38,302 nt of DNA from an uncultured Clostridia bacterium (GCA_944383275.1 CALWOV010000008.1:1-38302); one strand, 5' to 3'. Counted from the stretch's first letter, positions 30,712 through 38,302 are shown. Made by a program: numbers and translations. Notes: a model not told the origin generated them from the letters alone.

Positions 30712-32049
30712 ATGACTAAAGAAGAATTATGCAAGAAAAAAATTGGCTTAATATCGCTAGGTTGTGATAAGAACAGAGTTGATAGCGAAAAGGTGCTATA
30801 CAGATTAACCAACTTCGGCTTCACTTTAACAGCAAACGCTGAAGATGCTGATATATTAATAGTGAATACTTGTGCTTTTATAGAATCGGCAAGAAAAGAA
30901 AGCATTGAAACAATTTTAGAAATGGCAGATTATAAAAATACTAATTGCGAAAAATTGATTGTTATGGGGTGCTTACCACAAAAGTTTAAAGATGAAGTTG
31001 AAAATGCATTGCCTGAAGTAGATTGCTTTTTAGGAACTAACAGCGAAGATAAAATATTAGATGCAATTTTAAATCTATATAATGTAAAATGCCCACATAA
31101 TAATGTTATAACAGAGTTTGATAGAGTTTTAACCACACCAAAACATTATGCATTTTTAAAAATTGCTGAAGGTTGTTCGAATAATTGCGCATATTGTAAC
31201 ATACCATTAATTCGGGGGCGGTTTAAATCTGAACCCATTGAAAAACTTTATAGTGAAGCAAAAGTGTTGGTAAGCAGGGGCGCAAAAGAAATAATAATCG
31301 TTGCTCAAGATGTTACAAAATATGGAATAGATTTATATAAAAAATATGCACTTGTTGATTTATTAAGGAAAATTTCGCAAATTGAAGGATTAAAATGGAT
31401 AAGATTGCATTATTGTTATCCAGAACTTGTTAATGATGAACTTATAAATGAAATTGCTACTAATCCTAAAATTTGCAAATACATAGAAATTCCTTTTCAA
31501 CATGCAGATGACCATATATTAAAATCTATGAACCGAGCAAGCAATCAAAAACTAATGCTTAATTTATTAAATAAGTTAAAAACAAAAATTCCTGATATAG
31601 CCATAAGAACAAGTTTTATTTTAGGCTTACCGGGTGAGACTGAAACAGAATTTAATACTTTGAAGAATTTTATTATTAATAATGATATTGACCACATAGG
31701 TTTTTTCACTTATTCGCGTGAAAAGGATACTAAGGCATACAATTTAAAGCCTCAAGTTTCAAAGAAAATTGCACAAGAAAGAGCAAATGAACTTGCAACA
31801 ATTCAAGAGAATAAAGTTGAAAAAATAAATGAAAAGTATATTAATAAAGTGCTAGAAGTTGTTATAGAAGAGCAAATTGATAAAAACACTTATATAGGAA
31901 GAAGTCAATATAATTCTCCTAATATAGATACAGTTGTTTTTGTGTCATCTAACAAAGATTTACAAATTGGAGATTTTTATAATATACTAATCAATAATAT
32001 TGTTAATAAATTTGATTTACAGGGAGAATTATATGAATTTACCAAATAA
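30712..32049 (+). CDS. rimO: Ribosomal protein uS12 methylthiotransferase RimO
   Basis: RimO adds a methylthio group to the conserved Asp of ribosomal protein S12 using two iron-sulphur clusters. The N-terminal domain has C18, C54 and C87 (S-L-G-C, N-T-C-A and M-G-C-L), the radical SAM motif is C155-S-N-N-C159-A-Y-C162, followed by L-I-R-G-R-F-K-S, and a C-terminal TRAM domain. The MiaB relative is excluded by I-S-L-G-C-D-K-N-R-V-D-S-E. ATG 30712 is set by AGGAGA at 30695-30700; the in-frame ATG at 30676 lies inside ftsK without a site. It overlaps pgsA by 17 nt. Confidence 0.95.
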   Translation: MTKEELCKKKIGLISLGCDKNRVDSEKVLYRLTNFGFTLTANAEDADILIVNTCAFIESARKESIETILEMADYKNTNCEKLIVMGCLPQKFKDEVENALPEVDCFLGTNSEDKILDAILNLYNVKCPHNNVITEFDRVLTTPKHYAFLKIAEGCSNNCAYCNIPLIRGRFKSEPIEKLYSEAKVLVSRGAKEIIIVAQDVTKYGIDLYKKYALVDLLRKISQIEGLKWIRLHYCYPELVNDELINEIATNPKICKYIEIPFQHADDHILKSMNRASNQKLMLNLLNKLKTKIPDIAIRTSFILGLPGETETEFNTLKNFIINNDIDHIGFFTYSREKDTKAYNLKPQVSKKIAQERANELATIQENKVEKINEKYINKVLEVVIEEQIDKNTYIGRSQYNSPNIDTVVFVSSNKDLQIGDFYNILINNIVNKFDLQGELYEFTK

Positions 32050-32725
32050 ATTATCAATATTGCGAATTGCACTTGTTCCTATAATGATGTTCTTTTATCT
32101 TGCAACATTTATACCTTATGGAATAGGGCAATTTATAGCGGCTGTTATCTTCATAGTTGCAGCATTAACTGATAGATTAGACGGAAAAATTGCGCGTTCA
32201 CGAAAACAAATTACAGACCTTGGGAAATTGCTAGACCCAATAGCCGATAAACTTTTGCTAACTTGTGGACTTATGCTTATTGTTGTTGACCAAACTATTG
32301 TGCAACCGTTCGGAATAATTGGGCTTGCTGTGCTAATTGCAAGAGATATATTAGTTAACGCATTAAGACAAATTGGTTCAACAAAAGGCATAGTTTTTGC
32401 AGCAACATTAAGTGGAAAACTTAAAGCAATATTTCACTACATCTACATTCCAACTTTTATGGTGGTTGCAGGGCTTTATGCAGCAGAATTAACTTATGGC
32501 GCTTGGTCAACAATTATTTTAGTTTTAGAAATAATATCTTACACAATTTTTGCCATAGCAACAGGCATAACGATCTGGTCTGCAATAGATTATACAGTTC
32601 AAAATAAAAAACTATTAGAAGAAAAAAAGAAAGAAGAACAAATAAAAGAACAACAAAATTCAAATAATAATGAAGTTGAACAAAAACAAAAAAACACAGT
32701 TATAGAAGAAAAAGAAAACAATTAA
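32033..32725 (+). CDS. pgsA: CDP-diacylglycerol-glycerol-3-phosphate phosphatidyltransferase
   Basis: PgsA makes phosphatidylglycerol-phosphate, the committed step to anionic phospholipids. The CDP-alcohol phosphotransferase motif D-x2-D-G-x2-A-R-x8-G-x3-D-x3-D is complete: D47, D50, G51, A54, R55, G64, D68, D72. Several membrane helices cover residues 10-185. A Lys/Glu/Gln-rich cytoplasmic tail (about 195-230) is longer than usual. ATG 32033 is used because AGGGAGA precedes it; the in-frame start at 32000 lies deeper in rimO. The rimO-pgsA-cinA-recA order is conserved. Confidence 0.95.
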   Translation: MNLPNKLSILRIALVPIMMFFYLATFIPYGIGQFIAAVIFIVAALTDRLDGKIARSRKQITDLGKLLDPIADKLLLTCGLMLIVVDQTIVQPFGIIGLAVLIARDILVNALRQIGSTKGIVFAATLSGKLKAIFHYIYIPTFMVVAGLYAAELTYGAWSTIILVLEIISYTIFAIATGITIWSAIDYTVQNKKLLEEKKKEEQIKEQQNSNNNEVEQKQKNTVIEEKENN

Positions 32726-32736
32726 GAAGAAAAAAT

Positions 32737-33813
32737 ATGAAAGGTAACCTTATAATAATAACACAACAAGAAGAATTGTTTAATTATTATGAAAATTTTG
32801 ATATAAAAATAAACCGATTTTTATCTCAATGTGGTGTAGAAATTGATAAAACAACCATATTTAAAGATTTAAAGTCAAGTTTAAACAAAATTACTAATGA
32901 ATTAACCACTTTTTCAATAATTGTTTTAAATTCATCTAGTAACTTAGATGAATTGTTTTTATGTTTGAATTCATACTATCAAACAAACAAATTTAAAATG
33001 AATTTTGGTTATCTGTGGGATAACGGAAACAGAAAGTGTTTTGTTGTTTTTATGGATAATATGCAACAAAATTTTTTAAATGATAATGAGTTAAAAACAT
33101 TTTTTTATCCAGAACATACAAATATAAAAATCAAAACGTTTGGTCTAGATTCAATTTATGTTAAAGAAATTATTAGTAAAATAGAAAAACCAAATTATGT
33201 TGTTTTAAGCATTTTTTCGGCTTTTCTTGATTGTGAAATAAACATTTTTGTTCCAGATAACGCAGTCGATACAACTCAGTTTAATACTTATATAAGAACA
33301 TTATACGAAACTTTTAACGATTATATTTATTCCGATAATGATGATTCATTAAAAAATAAACTAATTGAATTGTTACAGTTAAGAAAAATTAAAATTTCTA
33401 TTTGTGATAAACTTACAAAAGGTGAACTTGCAAATCAGTTGTTAGATAATAAATATAATTATGAAGATTTTTTAAGTGAAAACATAATAATACATAATCA
33501 AAACGAATATGTTGAAGATTTAGGTATAAGTTCAAACTTTATTTCAAGTCATTCGCCAGATTCTATTGAATTTGCCTATGAAATTGGTGCAACATTGCTT
33601 GAAAAGCAAAATTGCGATATTGCATTGTCTTTAAGTGGCAGTTTAAATAAGCCGTTTATTGCAGTAGGTGATAGAACTGCAATTCATGTTTATAAATTTA
33701 ACTTTGACCATAATGAAAAAGTGGTAAAAGAAATTTTAATAAATTCAGCCTTTTTTAAACTATTGAAAAAAATTAAGCAAAATGATTTGTATTTTTTCAA
33801 AAATAGTGTATAA
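32737..33813 (+). CDS. Degenerate CinA-like protein
   Basis: A 358-aa protein in the cinA position between pgsA and recA. The C-terminal part resembles the CinA/PncC amidohydrolase domain: L-L-Q-L-R-K-I-K-I-S-I-C, then I-S-S-H-S-P-D-S-I-E-F-A-Y-E-I-G and C-D-I-A-L-S-L-S-G-S. The catalytic A-E-S-C-T-G-G of active enzymes reads I-C-D-K-L-T-K-G here, without the Ser. The N-terminal half fits only loosely the molybdopterin-binding fold of CinA; the T-G-G-L-G-P-T motif is not visible. It is likely a pseudoenzyme that has kept its operon place. There is no strong ribosome site. Similarity alone is weak; context is the main evidence. Confidence 0.6.
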   Translation: MKGNLIIITQQEELFNYYENFDIKINRFLSQCGVEIDKTTIFKDLKSSLNKITNELTTFSIIVLNSSSNLDELFLCLNSYYQTNKFKMNFGYLWDNGNRKCFVVFMDNMQQNFLNDNELKTFFYPEHTNIKIKTFGLDSIYVKEIISKIEKPNYVVLSIFSAFLDCEINIFVPDNAVDTTQFNTYIRTLYETFNDYIYSDNDDSLKNKLIELLQLRKIKISICDKLTKGELANQLLDNKYNYEDFLSENIIIHNQNEYVEDLGISSNFISSHSPDSIEFAYEIGATLLEKQNCDIALSLSGSLNKPFIAVGDRTAIHVYKFNFDHNEKVVKEILINSAFFKLLKKIKQNDLYFFKNSV

Positions 33814-33831
33814 TTAGAACATTAGAACAAT
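33787..33831 (+). promoter_or_regulatory. recA promoter with tandem TTAGAACA motif
   Basis: TTGTAT (33787-33792), 16-bp spacer, TATAAT (33809-33814), the -10 overlapping the previous stop codon. Directly after it TTAGAACA occurs twice at 8-bp spacing (33814-33821, 33822-33829). The same TTAGAACA follows the -10 of recN. No canonical SOS box is present. Confidence 0.55.
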
Positions 33832-33846
33832 TTAAAAGGATTTATT

Positions 33847-34842
33847 ATGAACGAAAAAGAAAAAGCACTAGAGCAAGCCATTGCTCAAATAGAAAAACAG
33901 TTTGGAAAAGGCTCTATAATGAAACTTGGCGAAATCACCCATCAAAAAGTTGATGTTTTTCCAACAGGTTGCTTAACTTTAGACCTTGCACTTGGAACAG
34001 GTGGCTTGCCAAGGGGAAGAATAATTGAAATTTATGGGCCAGAATCTTCTGGTAAAACAACAGTTGCATTGCATGTTATTGCAGAAGCCCAAAAACAAGG
34101 TTGCACAGCAGCATTTGTTGATGCTGAACACGCACTAGACCCGGTTTATGCTGGTAAATTAGGGGTTAATCTTAATGACCTTTATATATCACAACCAGAT
34201 AATGGTGAACAGGCTTTAGATATAACCGAAAGTTTGGTTCGCAGTGGCGCTGTTGATATAATTGTTATCGACTCGGTTGCCGCCCTAACACCAAAGGCAG
34301 AAATAGATGGCGAAATGGGTGATGCACATGTGGGTTTACTTGCAAGATTAATGAGCCAAGCATTAAGAAAATTAACAGCAGTTATAAATAAATCTAATGC
34401 CTGTGTAATTTTTATCAATCAGTTGCGTGAAAAAGTTGGGGTTATGTTTGGAAATCCAGAAACCACAACAGGTGGAAAAGCGCTTAAATTCTATGCAAGT
34501 GTAAGGCTTGATGTTAGAAAATCTGATGTTATTAAAGATGGCGCAAATATAATTGGAAACAGAACAAAAGTTAAGGTTGTAAAAAACAAACTTGCACCAC
34601 CTTTGCGCACTGCTGAATTTGATATTATATTTGGGGAAGGTATCTCTAAAATTGGTTGCATTCTAGACCTTGCTATCGATAACAACATAATTCAAAAAAG
34701 TGGTTCTTGGTTCTCTTATAACGATGAAAAAATTGGGCAGGGTAAAGAAAATGTTAAAAATTATTTGCAAGAACACCCAGATGTTTGTGCAGAAGTAGAG
34801 GCAAAAATTAAAGAAATTTTTGAAACAAAACCAATTCTTTAA
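33847..34842 (+). CDS. recA: Recombinase RecA
   Basis: RecA forms filaments on ssDNA, carries out strand exchange and triggers LexA cleavage. The 331-aa sequence has Walker A G-P-E-S-S-G-K-T (64-71), V-D-A-E-H-A-L-D-P, Walker [13 protein letters not shown] and loop L2 region [21 protein letters not shown]. The C-terminal domain ends soon after residue 325, so the acidic tail of longer RecAs is missing. AAAGGA precedes the ATG. It has its own promoter and a strong terminator. Confidence 0.98.
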   Translation: MNEKEKALEQAIAQIEKQFGKGSIMKLGEITHQKVDVFPTGCLTLDLALGTGGLPRGRIIEIYGPESSGKTTVALHVIAEAQKQGCTAAFVDAEHALDPVYAGKLGVNLNDLYISQPDNGEQALDITESLVRSGAVDIIVIDSVAALTPKAEIDGEMGDAHVGLLARLMSQALRKLTAVINKSNACVIFINQLREKVGVMFGNPETTTGGKALKFYASVRLDVRKSDVIKDGANIIGNRTKVKVVKNKLAPPLRTAEFDIIFGEGISKIGCILDLAIDNNIIQKSGSWFSYNDEKIGQGKENVKNYLQEHPDVCAEVEAKIKEIFETKPIL

Positions 34843-34875
34843 TAGTTTTGAAATAAATTAATTAAACTAATAATT

Positions 34876-34906
34876 AAAAAGCACCTTGTTTTAAGGTGCT
34901 TTTTTA
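34876..34906 (+). terminator. Intrinsic terminator after recA
   Basis: AAAAAGCACCTT (34876-34887) pairs perfectly with AAGGTGCTTTTT (34893-34904) across GTTTT. Confidence 0.88.
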
Positions 34907-34980
34907 ATACTATGCAAGTGGTGTGCAATGATTTTTTACGCATAGATTTCTTAATTTATAGGTGTTTTTTATTAAAAGAG
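34907..34980 (+). repeat. Dispersed intergenic repeat, copy behind recA
   Basis: Starts with ATACTATGCAAGT, shared with 24770-24782 behind pnp, followed by TTTTTACG and a right part TATAGGTG that is also found at the window start. CTATGC (34910-34915) and GCATAG (34940-34945) form an inverted repeat in this copy. Confidence 0.5.
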
Positions 34981-34987
34981 TATAATT

Positions 34988-35010
34988 AACTTTAATTTTA
35001 AAGTTTTTTT
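34988..35010 (+). terminator. Second terminator-like hairpin behind recA
   Basis: AACTTTA (34988-34994) pairs with TAAAGTT (34999-35005), followed by T35006-35010. Mostly A-T pairs. Confidence 0.4.
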
Positions 35011-35027
35011 GTTAAACAAGCAATCGC

Positions 35028-35052
35028 GTGCCCACAACTTCGGCGTGGGCAC
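35028..35052. repeat. GC-rich palindrome with UUCG-type loop
   Basis: GTGCCCAC (35028-35035) and GTGGGCAC (35045-35052) form a perfect stem around AACTTCGGC, which can itself fold as a C-TTCG-G tetraloop. It stands out from a region with under 20% GC and has no T-run, so it is not an ordinary terminator. Confidence 0.65.
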
Positions 35053-35178
35053 ACTTTCCCAACATTTCTGCGAAAAAATTAAAATCGTTTTTTTATTTAA
35101 CATTATATTACGAAATAAATTTTGATATAAATAACTCAACAATTTTTTAAAATTTTATTAATAAAACTATTAAATTGT

Positions 35179-35207
35179 TTGTTAATTATAATTATAAATG
35201 TTAAAAT
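35179..35207 (+). promoter_or_regulatory. Putative promoter of the surface protein gene
   Basis: TTGTTA (35179-35184), 17-bp spacer, TAAAAT (35202-35207) preceded by TGT (extended -10). It implies a 5' leader of about 120 nt. Confidence 0.4.
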
Positions 35208-35334
35208 CTATTTATAGCAGTGGAATTAATAGATTAATATTAATAATAATTAAAATAAAATATATACTAATCTATGGAAAATCATATTAAAAAATGATTT
35301 TTAAATTCACAAAAGAAAATTTACTGGGGGATAT

Positions 35335-38302
35335 ATGTTTAATAAATTTAAAACTGAGAAAAAGCAAAAAAATTTGTTAATAGTTTTAATGTTGTTTTTG
35401 TTTAGTCTATCCACAGTTTTTGCTGTGGCTTTTCAAAATACAAATTCGGTAAAAGCAATTGCAAATAATGACACAACAAGTTATGTAACCGTTGGTGAAT
35501 TGTGGAATAGCTCGACAAAAAAATTTAATCAAACAAACTTAAATATCTTATATAAATACTTAACAGGAAATGCAAATGCCACTATTTCCAATGTTGACAC
35601 ATTGGCAACCAGAGAAACAACTGCAGCAACAATAAGAAGCAAAACACTAAGTGCAGGAACAGGTTACAGTGCAAAAACCAGTTCGCAAAGTGTTGTTGTA
35701 ACTTTGGGCGGCTTAGAGTGGATAGTAACATATCTTTCAAAAGACAATGATGGTAATACAATCGCAACCTTGTGGCTAACAAACAACGAACAAGATGCCT
35801 GGTCTGGCAGGAATGACGACCTAGGGGAACTTTATGGATTTCAAGATGGTGGTTTATATTCCGATTGGTCAGATGACTGGCATTATGAAAACAGTTATGA
35901 TTGGGATTATCCAAGTAATATGTATGGAACAAGTTACATAAGGGCAGTAACATTGAATAATGGTGGAAGTTATGCATCTGCAGGCTCATATTATGGGGAA
36001 ATAACTAGTAGTTCAAGCATAACTCTTGCAACGGCAGAACAAAGTTCAAGTAACCCATTTGCAGCATTCACAATGTCTAGTTCAGAATTACGAAAATACA
36101 TAGTAAAGCCATCACAAGTACGTTGGCAAAAAACAGAAAGTGCTGTTGTCTCTGCAAGAATGGGTTATTTAACATCAAATGATGCATATGGAACCCCAAG
36201 CAGTGGAAGATGGTATCATTCATATCTGAATTATTCATCAAAAACAGGCTATACAACTTGGGCAAATGATTATATATGGTTACCAAGTATGTCAGAAACA
36301 GGTTACAGTGAAACAAGTGGAATTTGGCGAGTAAATGCGAATGAACGAGCAAACTATGATGGTTCTACTACTGACCAATTAACTGGTGGCGTGGGAACAA
36401 ACAATAATAGTTATGGAACATATGTTCGGGCATACTCCTGGCTGCGGTCCGGCAGCGAACTTTCTGCTCGCAGTGCTTGCTTTCTGTATCCGTCGGGCTC
36501 TTTACGCAACGGCAATGTTGTTGGCACTTCGTGCGCCGTGCGGCCTGCGCTTCACCTAAATCTTAACTCTGCCGCGCTTGATGACGGGAAAGGGTCTATT
36601 TCTGCAAATGACATCGAGTTCACAGGTTCTAATTTAACCCCAAGTGTAACAGTTCAATATAATGGAACGACATTAAATTATGGAACAGATTATACTCTTT
36701 CATATTCTCCATCAACCATAAGAAATGTTGGAACCTACACCGTAACAGCAACAGGTGCAGGAAACTATAAGGGCAGCATTTCAACAACATTCCAAGTAAC
36801 ACAAAAAGCAATAACTAGCCTAACTTTGTCTCCAGCATCAACAACATACAATGGGCAAGCGCAACCACCAACAATAACGGTTAAAGCAGGCACATACACT
36901 TTATCATCATCAGAATATTCGGTAACATATCGGCGTGGCTCTGCCACGACGACCGATTTTACATCGGCAGGAACAATAACTGTTTCAGTAACGGCAAGTG
37001 GTAATTGCAGTGGAACTTTAACAAAAGATTATGTAATAAATCAAAAGAATTTCAGCAGTGGGATAACAGTAGATTCAATATCTAATCAAACATACACAGG
37101 TTCTTCAATTCAGCCAACAGTAACCGTGCGCGACGGAACTACAGTGTTACAGTTAAACACCGACTACACCGTTTCATATCCAGCAAACACTACAGATGTA
37201 GGTCTAAAAACCATAACAATCACAGGTATTGGCAACTATGTTGGCACAACAAATGTAACCTATGAAATTGTGGCTAAAAACATATCAAGCACAACAGTTA
37301 CAGAGTTATCTAATTATACCTACACTGGCTCATCTATAACTCCAACAGTAACAATTCAAGATGGCTCAAAAACTTTAATTTTAAACACCGATTACACAGT
37401 GTCCTATCCAACCGATACTATTAATATAGGAAGGAAAACAATCACCATAACAGGTAAAGGCAACTACACAGGGTCAACTTCCGTAAGTTATACCATTACA
37501 GCAAAAAGCATAGCAAATGCAACTTTTAACACAATCCCAAGCCAAACATATACGGGAAGTGCGTTAACACCTAGCATAACAGTTAAAGACGGAACAAAAA
37601 CATTAAGTAAAGGCACAGACTACAATGTAACATACCGAAAAGGTAGTGCAAGTGGAACAGTGGTATCAAGCATAGTAGATGCAGGGACATATTATGTAAC
37701 AATCACAGGAACAGGGAATTACACAGGAACAGTAAACACAGTTCAAACATTTGTGGTTAATAAAAAAAGCATAAGTGGTGTAACCATAGCAAGCATTGCA
37801 GATGTAACCTACACAGGTTCAGCGCACACTCCAACCCCAACGGTAACAGATGGCAGTCTTGGAACACTTACAAACGGAACAGATTATACAAGGTCATACT
37901 TAAATAACACTAATGCAGGGCAAGCCACCTTTACCATAACCGGAACAGGTAACTATACCGGCACAAAGTCTGTAAACTTTACCATAAACCCAAAAAGCAT
38001 AGCAAATGCAACTGTTAATACAATTCCAAGTCAAACATATACAGGAAGTGCGTTAACACCTAGCATAACAGTTAAAGACGGAACCAAAACATTAAGTAAA
38101 GGCACGGACTACAACGTAACATACCGAAAAGGCAGTGCAAGTGGAACAGTGGTATCAAGAATAGTTAACGCAGGAACATATTATGTAACAATCACAGGAA
38201 CAGGGAATTACACAGGAACAGTAAACACAACAAGAACATTCACAGTAAACCCAAAGAATATGTCTAACACCACAGTTTCATCGATTTCTAATCAAACATA
38301 TA
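35335..38302 (+). CDS. Large secreted protein: DUF6273-like domain plus MBG-type repeats (3' end outside window)
   Basis: The frame stays open from ATG 35335 to the window end (989 codons). GGGGG lies just before the start. Residues 1-42 form a signal peptide. Residues about 70-410 match the secreted domain I know as DUF6273: L-G-G-L-E-W-I-V early, D-Y-I-W-L-P-S in the middle, then S-W-L-R-S-G-S (368-374) and A-V-R-P-A-L-H-L-N-L (401-410). From residue about 420 onward there are at least seven Ig-like MBG-type repeats of 75-87 aa with Y-T-G-S, G-T-D-Y and T-G-x-G-N-Y-T-G motifs. No sorting signal is seen because the end is missing. It is probably a cell-surface or adhesion protein. Base composition jumps inside the first domain (see 36428-36590). 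Confidence 0.88.
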   Translation, partial: MFNKFKTEKKQKNLLIVLMLFLFSLSTVFAVAFQNTNSVKAIANNDTTSYVTVGELWNSSTKKFNQTNLNILYKYLTGNANATISNVDTLATRETTAATIRSKTLSAGTGYSAKTSSQSVVVTLGGLEWIVTYLSKDNDGNTIATLWLTNNEQDAWSGRNDDLGELYGFQDGGLYSDWSDDWHYENSYDWDYPSNMYGTSYIRAVTLNNGGSYASAGSYYGEITSSSSITLATAEQSSSNPFAAFTMSSSELRKYIVKPSQVRWQKTESAVVSARMGYLTSNDAYGTPSSGRWYHSYLNYSSKTGYTTWANDYIWLPSMSETGYSETSGIWRVNANERANYDGSTTDQLTGGVGTNNNSYGTYVRAYSWLRSGSELSARSACFLYPSGSLRNGNVVGTSCAVRPALHLNLNSAALDDGKGSISANDIEFTGSNLTPSVTVQYNGTTLNYGTDYTLSYSPSTIRNVGTYTVTATGAGNYKGSISTTFQVTQKAITSLTLSPASTTYNGQAQPPTITVKAGTYTLSSSEYSVTYRRGSATTTDFTSAGTITVSVTASGNCSGTLTKDYVINQKNFSSGITVDSISNQTYTGSSIQPTVTVRDGTTVLQLNTDYTVSYPANTTDVGLKTITITGIGNYVGTTNVTYEIVAKNISSTTVTELSNYTYTGSSITPTVTIQDGSKTLILNTDYTVSYPTDTINIGRKTITITGKGNYTGSTSVSYTITAKSIANATFNTIPSQTYTGSALTPSITVKDGTKTLSKGTDYNVTYRKGSASGTVVSSIVDAGTYYVTITGTGNYTGTVNTVQTFVVNKKSISGVTIASIADVTYTGSAHTPTPTVTDGSLGTLTNGTDYTRSYLNNTNAGQATFTITGTGNYTGTKSVNFTINPKSIANATVNTIPSQTYTGSALTPSITVKDGTKTLSKGTDYNVTYRKGSASGTVVSRIVNAGTYYVTITGTGNYTGTVNTTRTFTVNPKNMSNTTVSSISNQTY
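36428..36590 (+). other. GC-rich, adenine-poor patch over the W-L-R-S...V-R-P-A-L core
   Basis: By my count 95 of 163 bases are G or C (about 58%), against about 38% in the preceding 60 bases. In 36428-36540 only 13 of 113 bases are A, in a gene otherwise rich in A. Edges are sharp: the left one sits in the codons just before W369, and the right one follows V-R-P-A-L-H-L-N-L. Near the right edge GTGCGGCCTGCGC is free of A. This is the composition expected of a variable region fed by adenine-directed mutagenesis, or of an imported cassette. Confidence 0.6.
36600..38302 (+). repeat. Tandem MBG/Ig-like domain repeats
   Basis: At least seven units start near 36600, 36811, 37051, 37282, 37511, 37772 and 37999, with an eighth cut by the window end. 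Each has an early Y-T-G or Y-N-G, a central T-D-Y-x-V-x-Y and a late G-x-G-N-Y. Units 5 and 7 are almost identical in DNA (37503-37740 and 37992-38229, offset 489 bp), showing a recent two-unit duplication or gene conversion. Confidence 0.85.
36929..36957 (+). repeat. GC-rich palindrome inside the second Ig-like repeat
   Basis: ATCGG (36929-36933) and CCGAT (36953-36957) flank CGTGGC (36934-36939), TCT and GCCACG (36943-36948). It encodes R-R-G-S-A-T-T-T-D, whereas the corresponding place in units 5 and 7 encodes R-K-G-S-A-S-G-T with A-rich codons and has no palindrome. Confidence 0.55.

Larger units (their letters stand above)
34843..35334 (+). other. Intergenic region between recA and the surface protein gene
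   Basis: 492 bp with no protein-coding gene. In order it holds the recA terminator, a dispersed repeat, an AT-rich hairpin with T-run, a GC-rich palindrome, a promoter, and a long AT-rich leader of about 120 nt. Synteny with other Clostridia ends here: recX and rny, which often follow recA, are absent. Confidence 0.7.

Noticed and set aside
35582..36947. Several antisense ORFs opposite the surface protein
   Set aside because: Low-complexity His/Leu/Phe-rich products typical of reversed Thr/Asn/Gly-rich coding sequence.

Overview
The window looks like part of the chromosome of a low-GC (about 30% by eye) endospore-forming Clostridia-type bacterium. The full spoIIIAA-AH operon, spoIVB, spo0A, a spoIIM-like gene, a dacF-type carboxypeptidase gene and an ylxY/mlpA pair all lie next to housekeeping genes in Firmicutes order. 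Many genes are divergent. I therefore suspect a poorly sampled, probably host-associated Clostridia lineage rather than a classical Clostridium; that is inference. No rRNA, tRNA, CRISPR array, transposase or integrase gene was seen.

Layout. (1) 210-7469: spoIIIA operon, asp23, nusB, xseA, xseB. (2) 7518-14633: a membrane protein, argR under ARG-box control, recN, spoIVB, spo0A, spoIIM-like and dacF. (3) 14980-22190: an acetyltransferase, a TIGR04086-type membrane protein (minus strand), secD-secF, recJ and a HemZ-like radical SAM protein. (4) 22195-34842: rpsO, pnp, ylxY-like, M16 peptidase, a non-coding tandem element with Xer/dif-like junctions, ftsK/spoIIIE, rimO, pgsA, a degenerate cinA and recA. 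(5) 34843-38302: a repeat- and palindrome-bearing intergenic region, then the 5' part of a large secreted protein with a DUF6273-like domain and immunoglobulin-like MBG repeats that runs off the window.

The genes combine the engulfment and forespore programme (SpoIIIA channel, SpoIVB protease, Spo0A, DacF, FtsK/SpoIIIE DNA pump) with recombination and repair (XseAB, RecN, RecJ, RecA), RNA turnover (PNPase) and Sec export. Several usually longer clusters are shortened: no ispA-dxs-tlyA between xseB and argR, and no apt-relA-dtd between recJ and hemZ.

Most unusual points: tandem 147/158-bp units whose junction resembles a dif site, next to ftsK; a GC-rich, adenine-poor patch covering the W-L-R-S...V-R-P-A-L core of the surface protein, which looks like a diversified (DGR-type) variable region although no reverse transcriptase or template is in the window; a Spo0A with an eroded receiver behind four 0A-like boxes phased at exactly 10 bp; ARG boxes at argR; matching forespore-type promoters at spoIVB and dacF; and an rpsO leader hairpin whose loop can pair with the Shine-Dalgarno.
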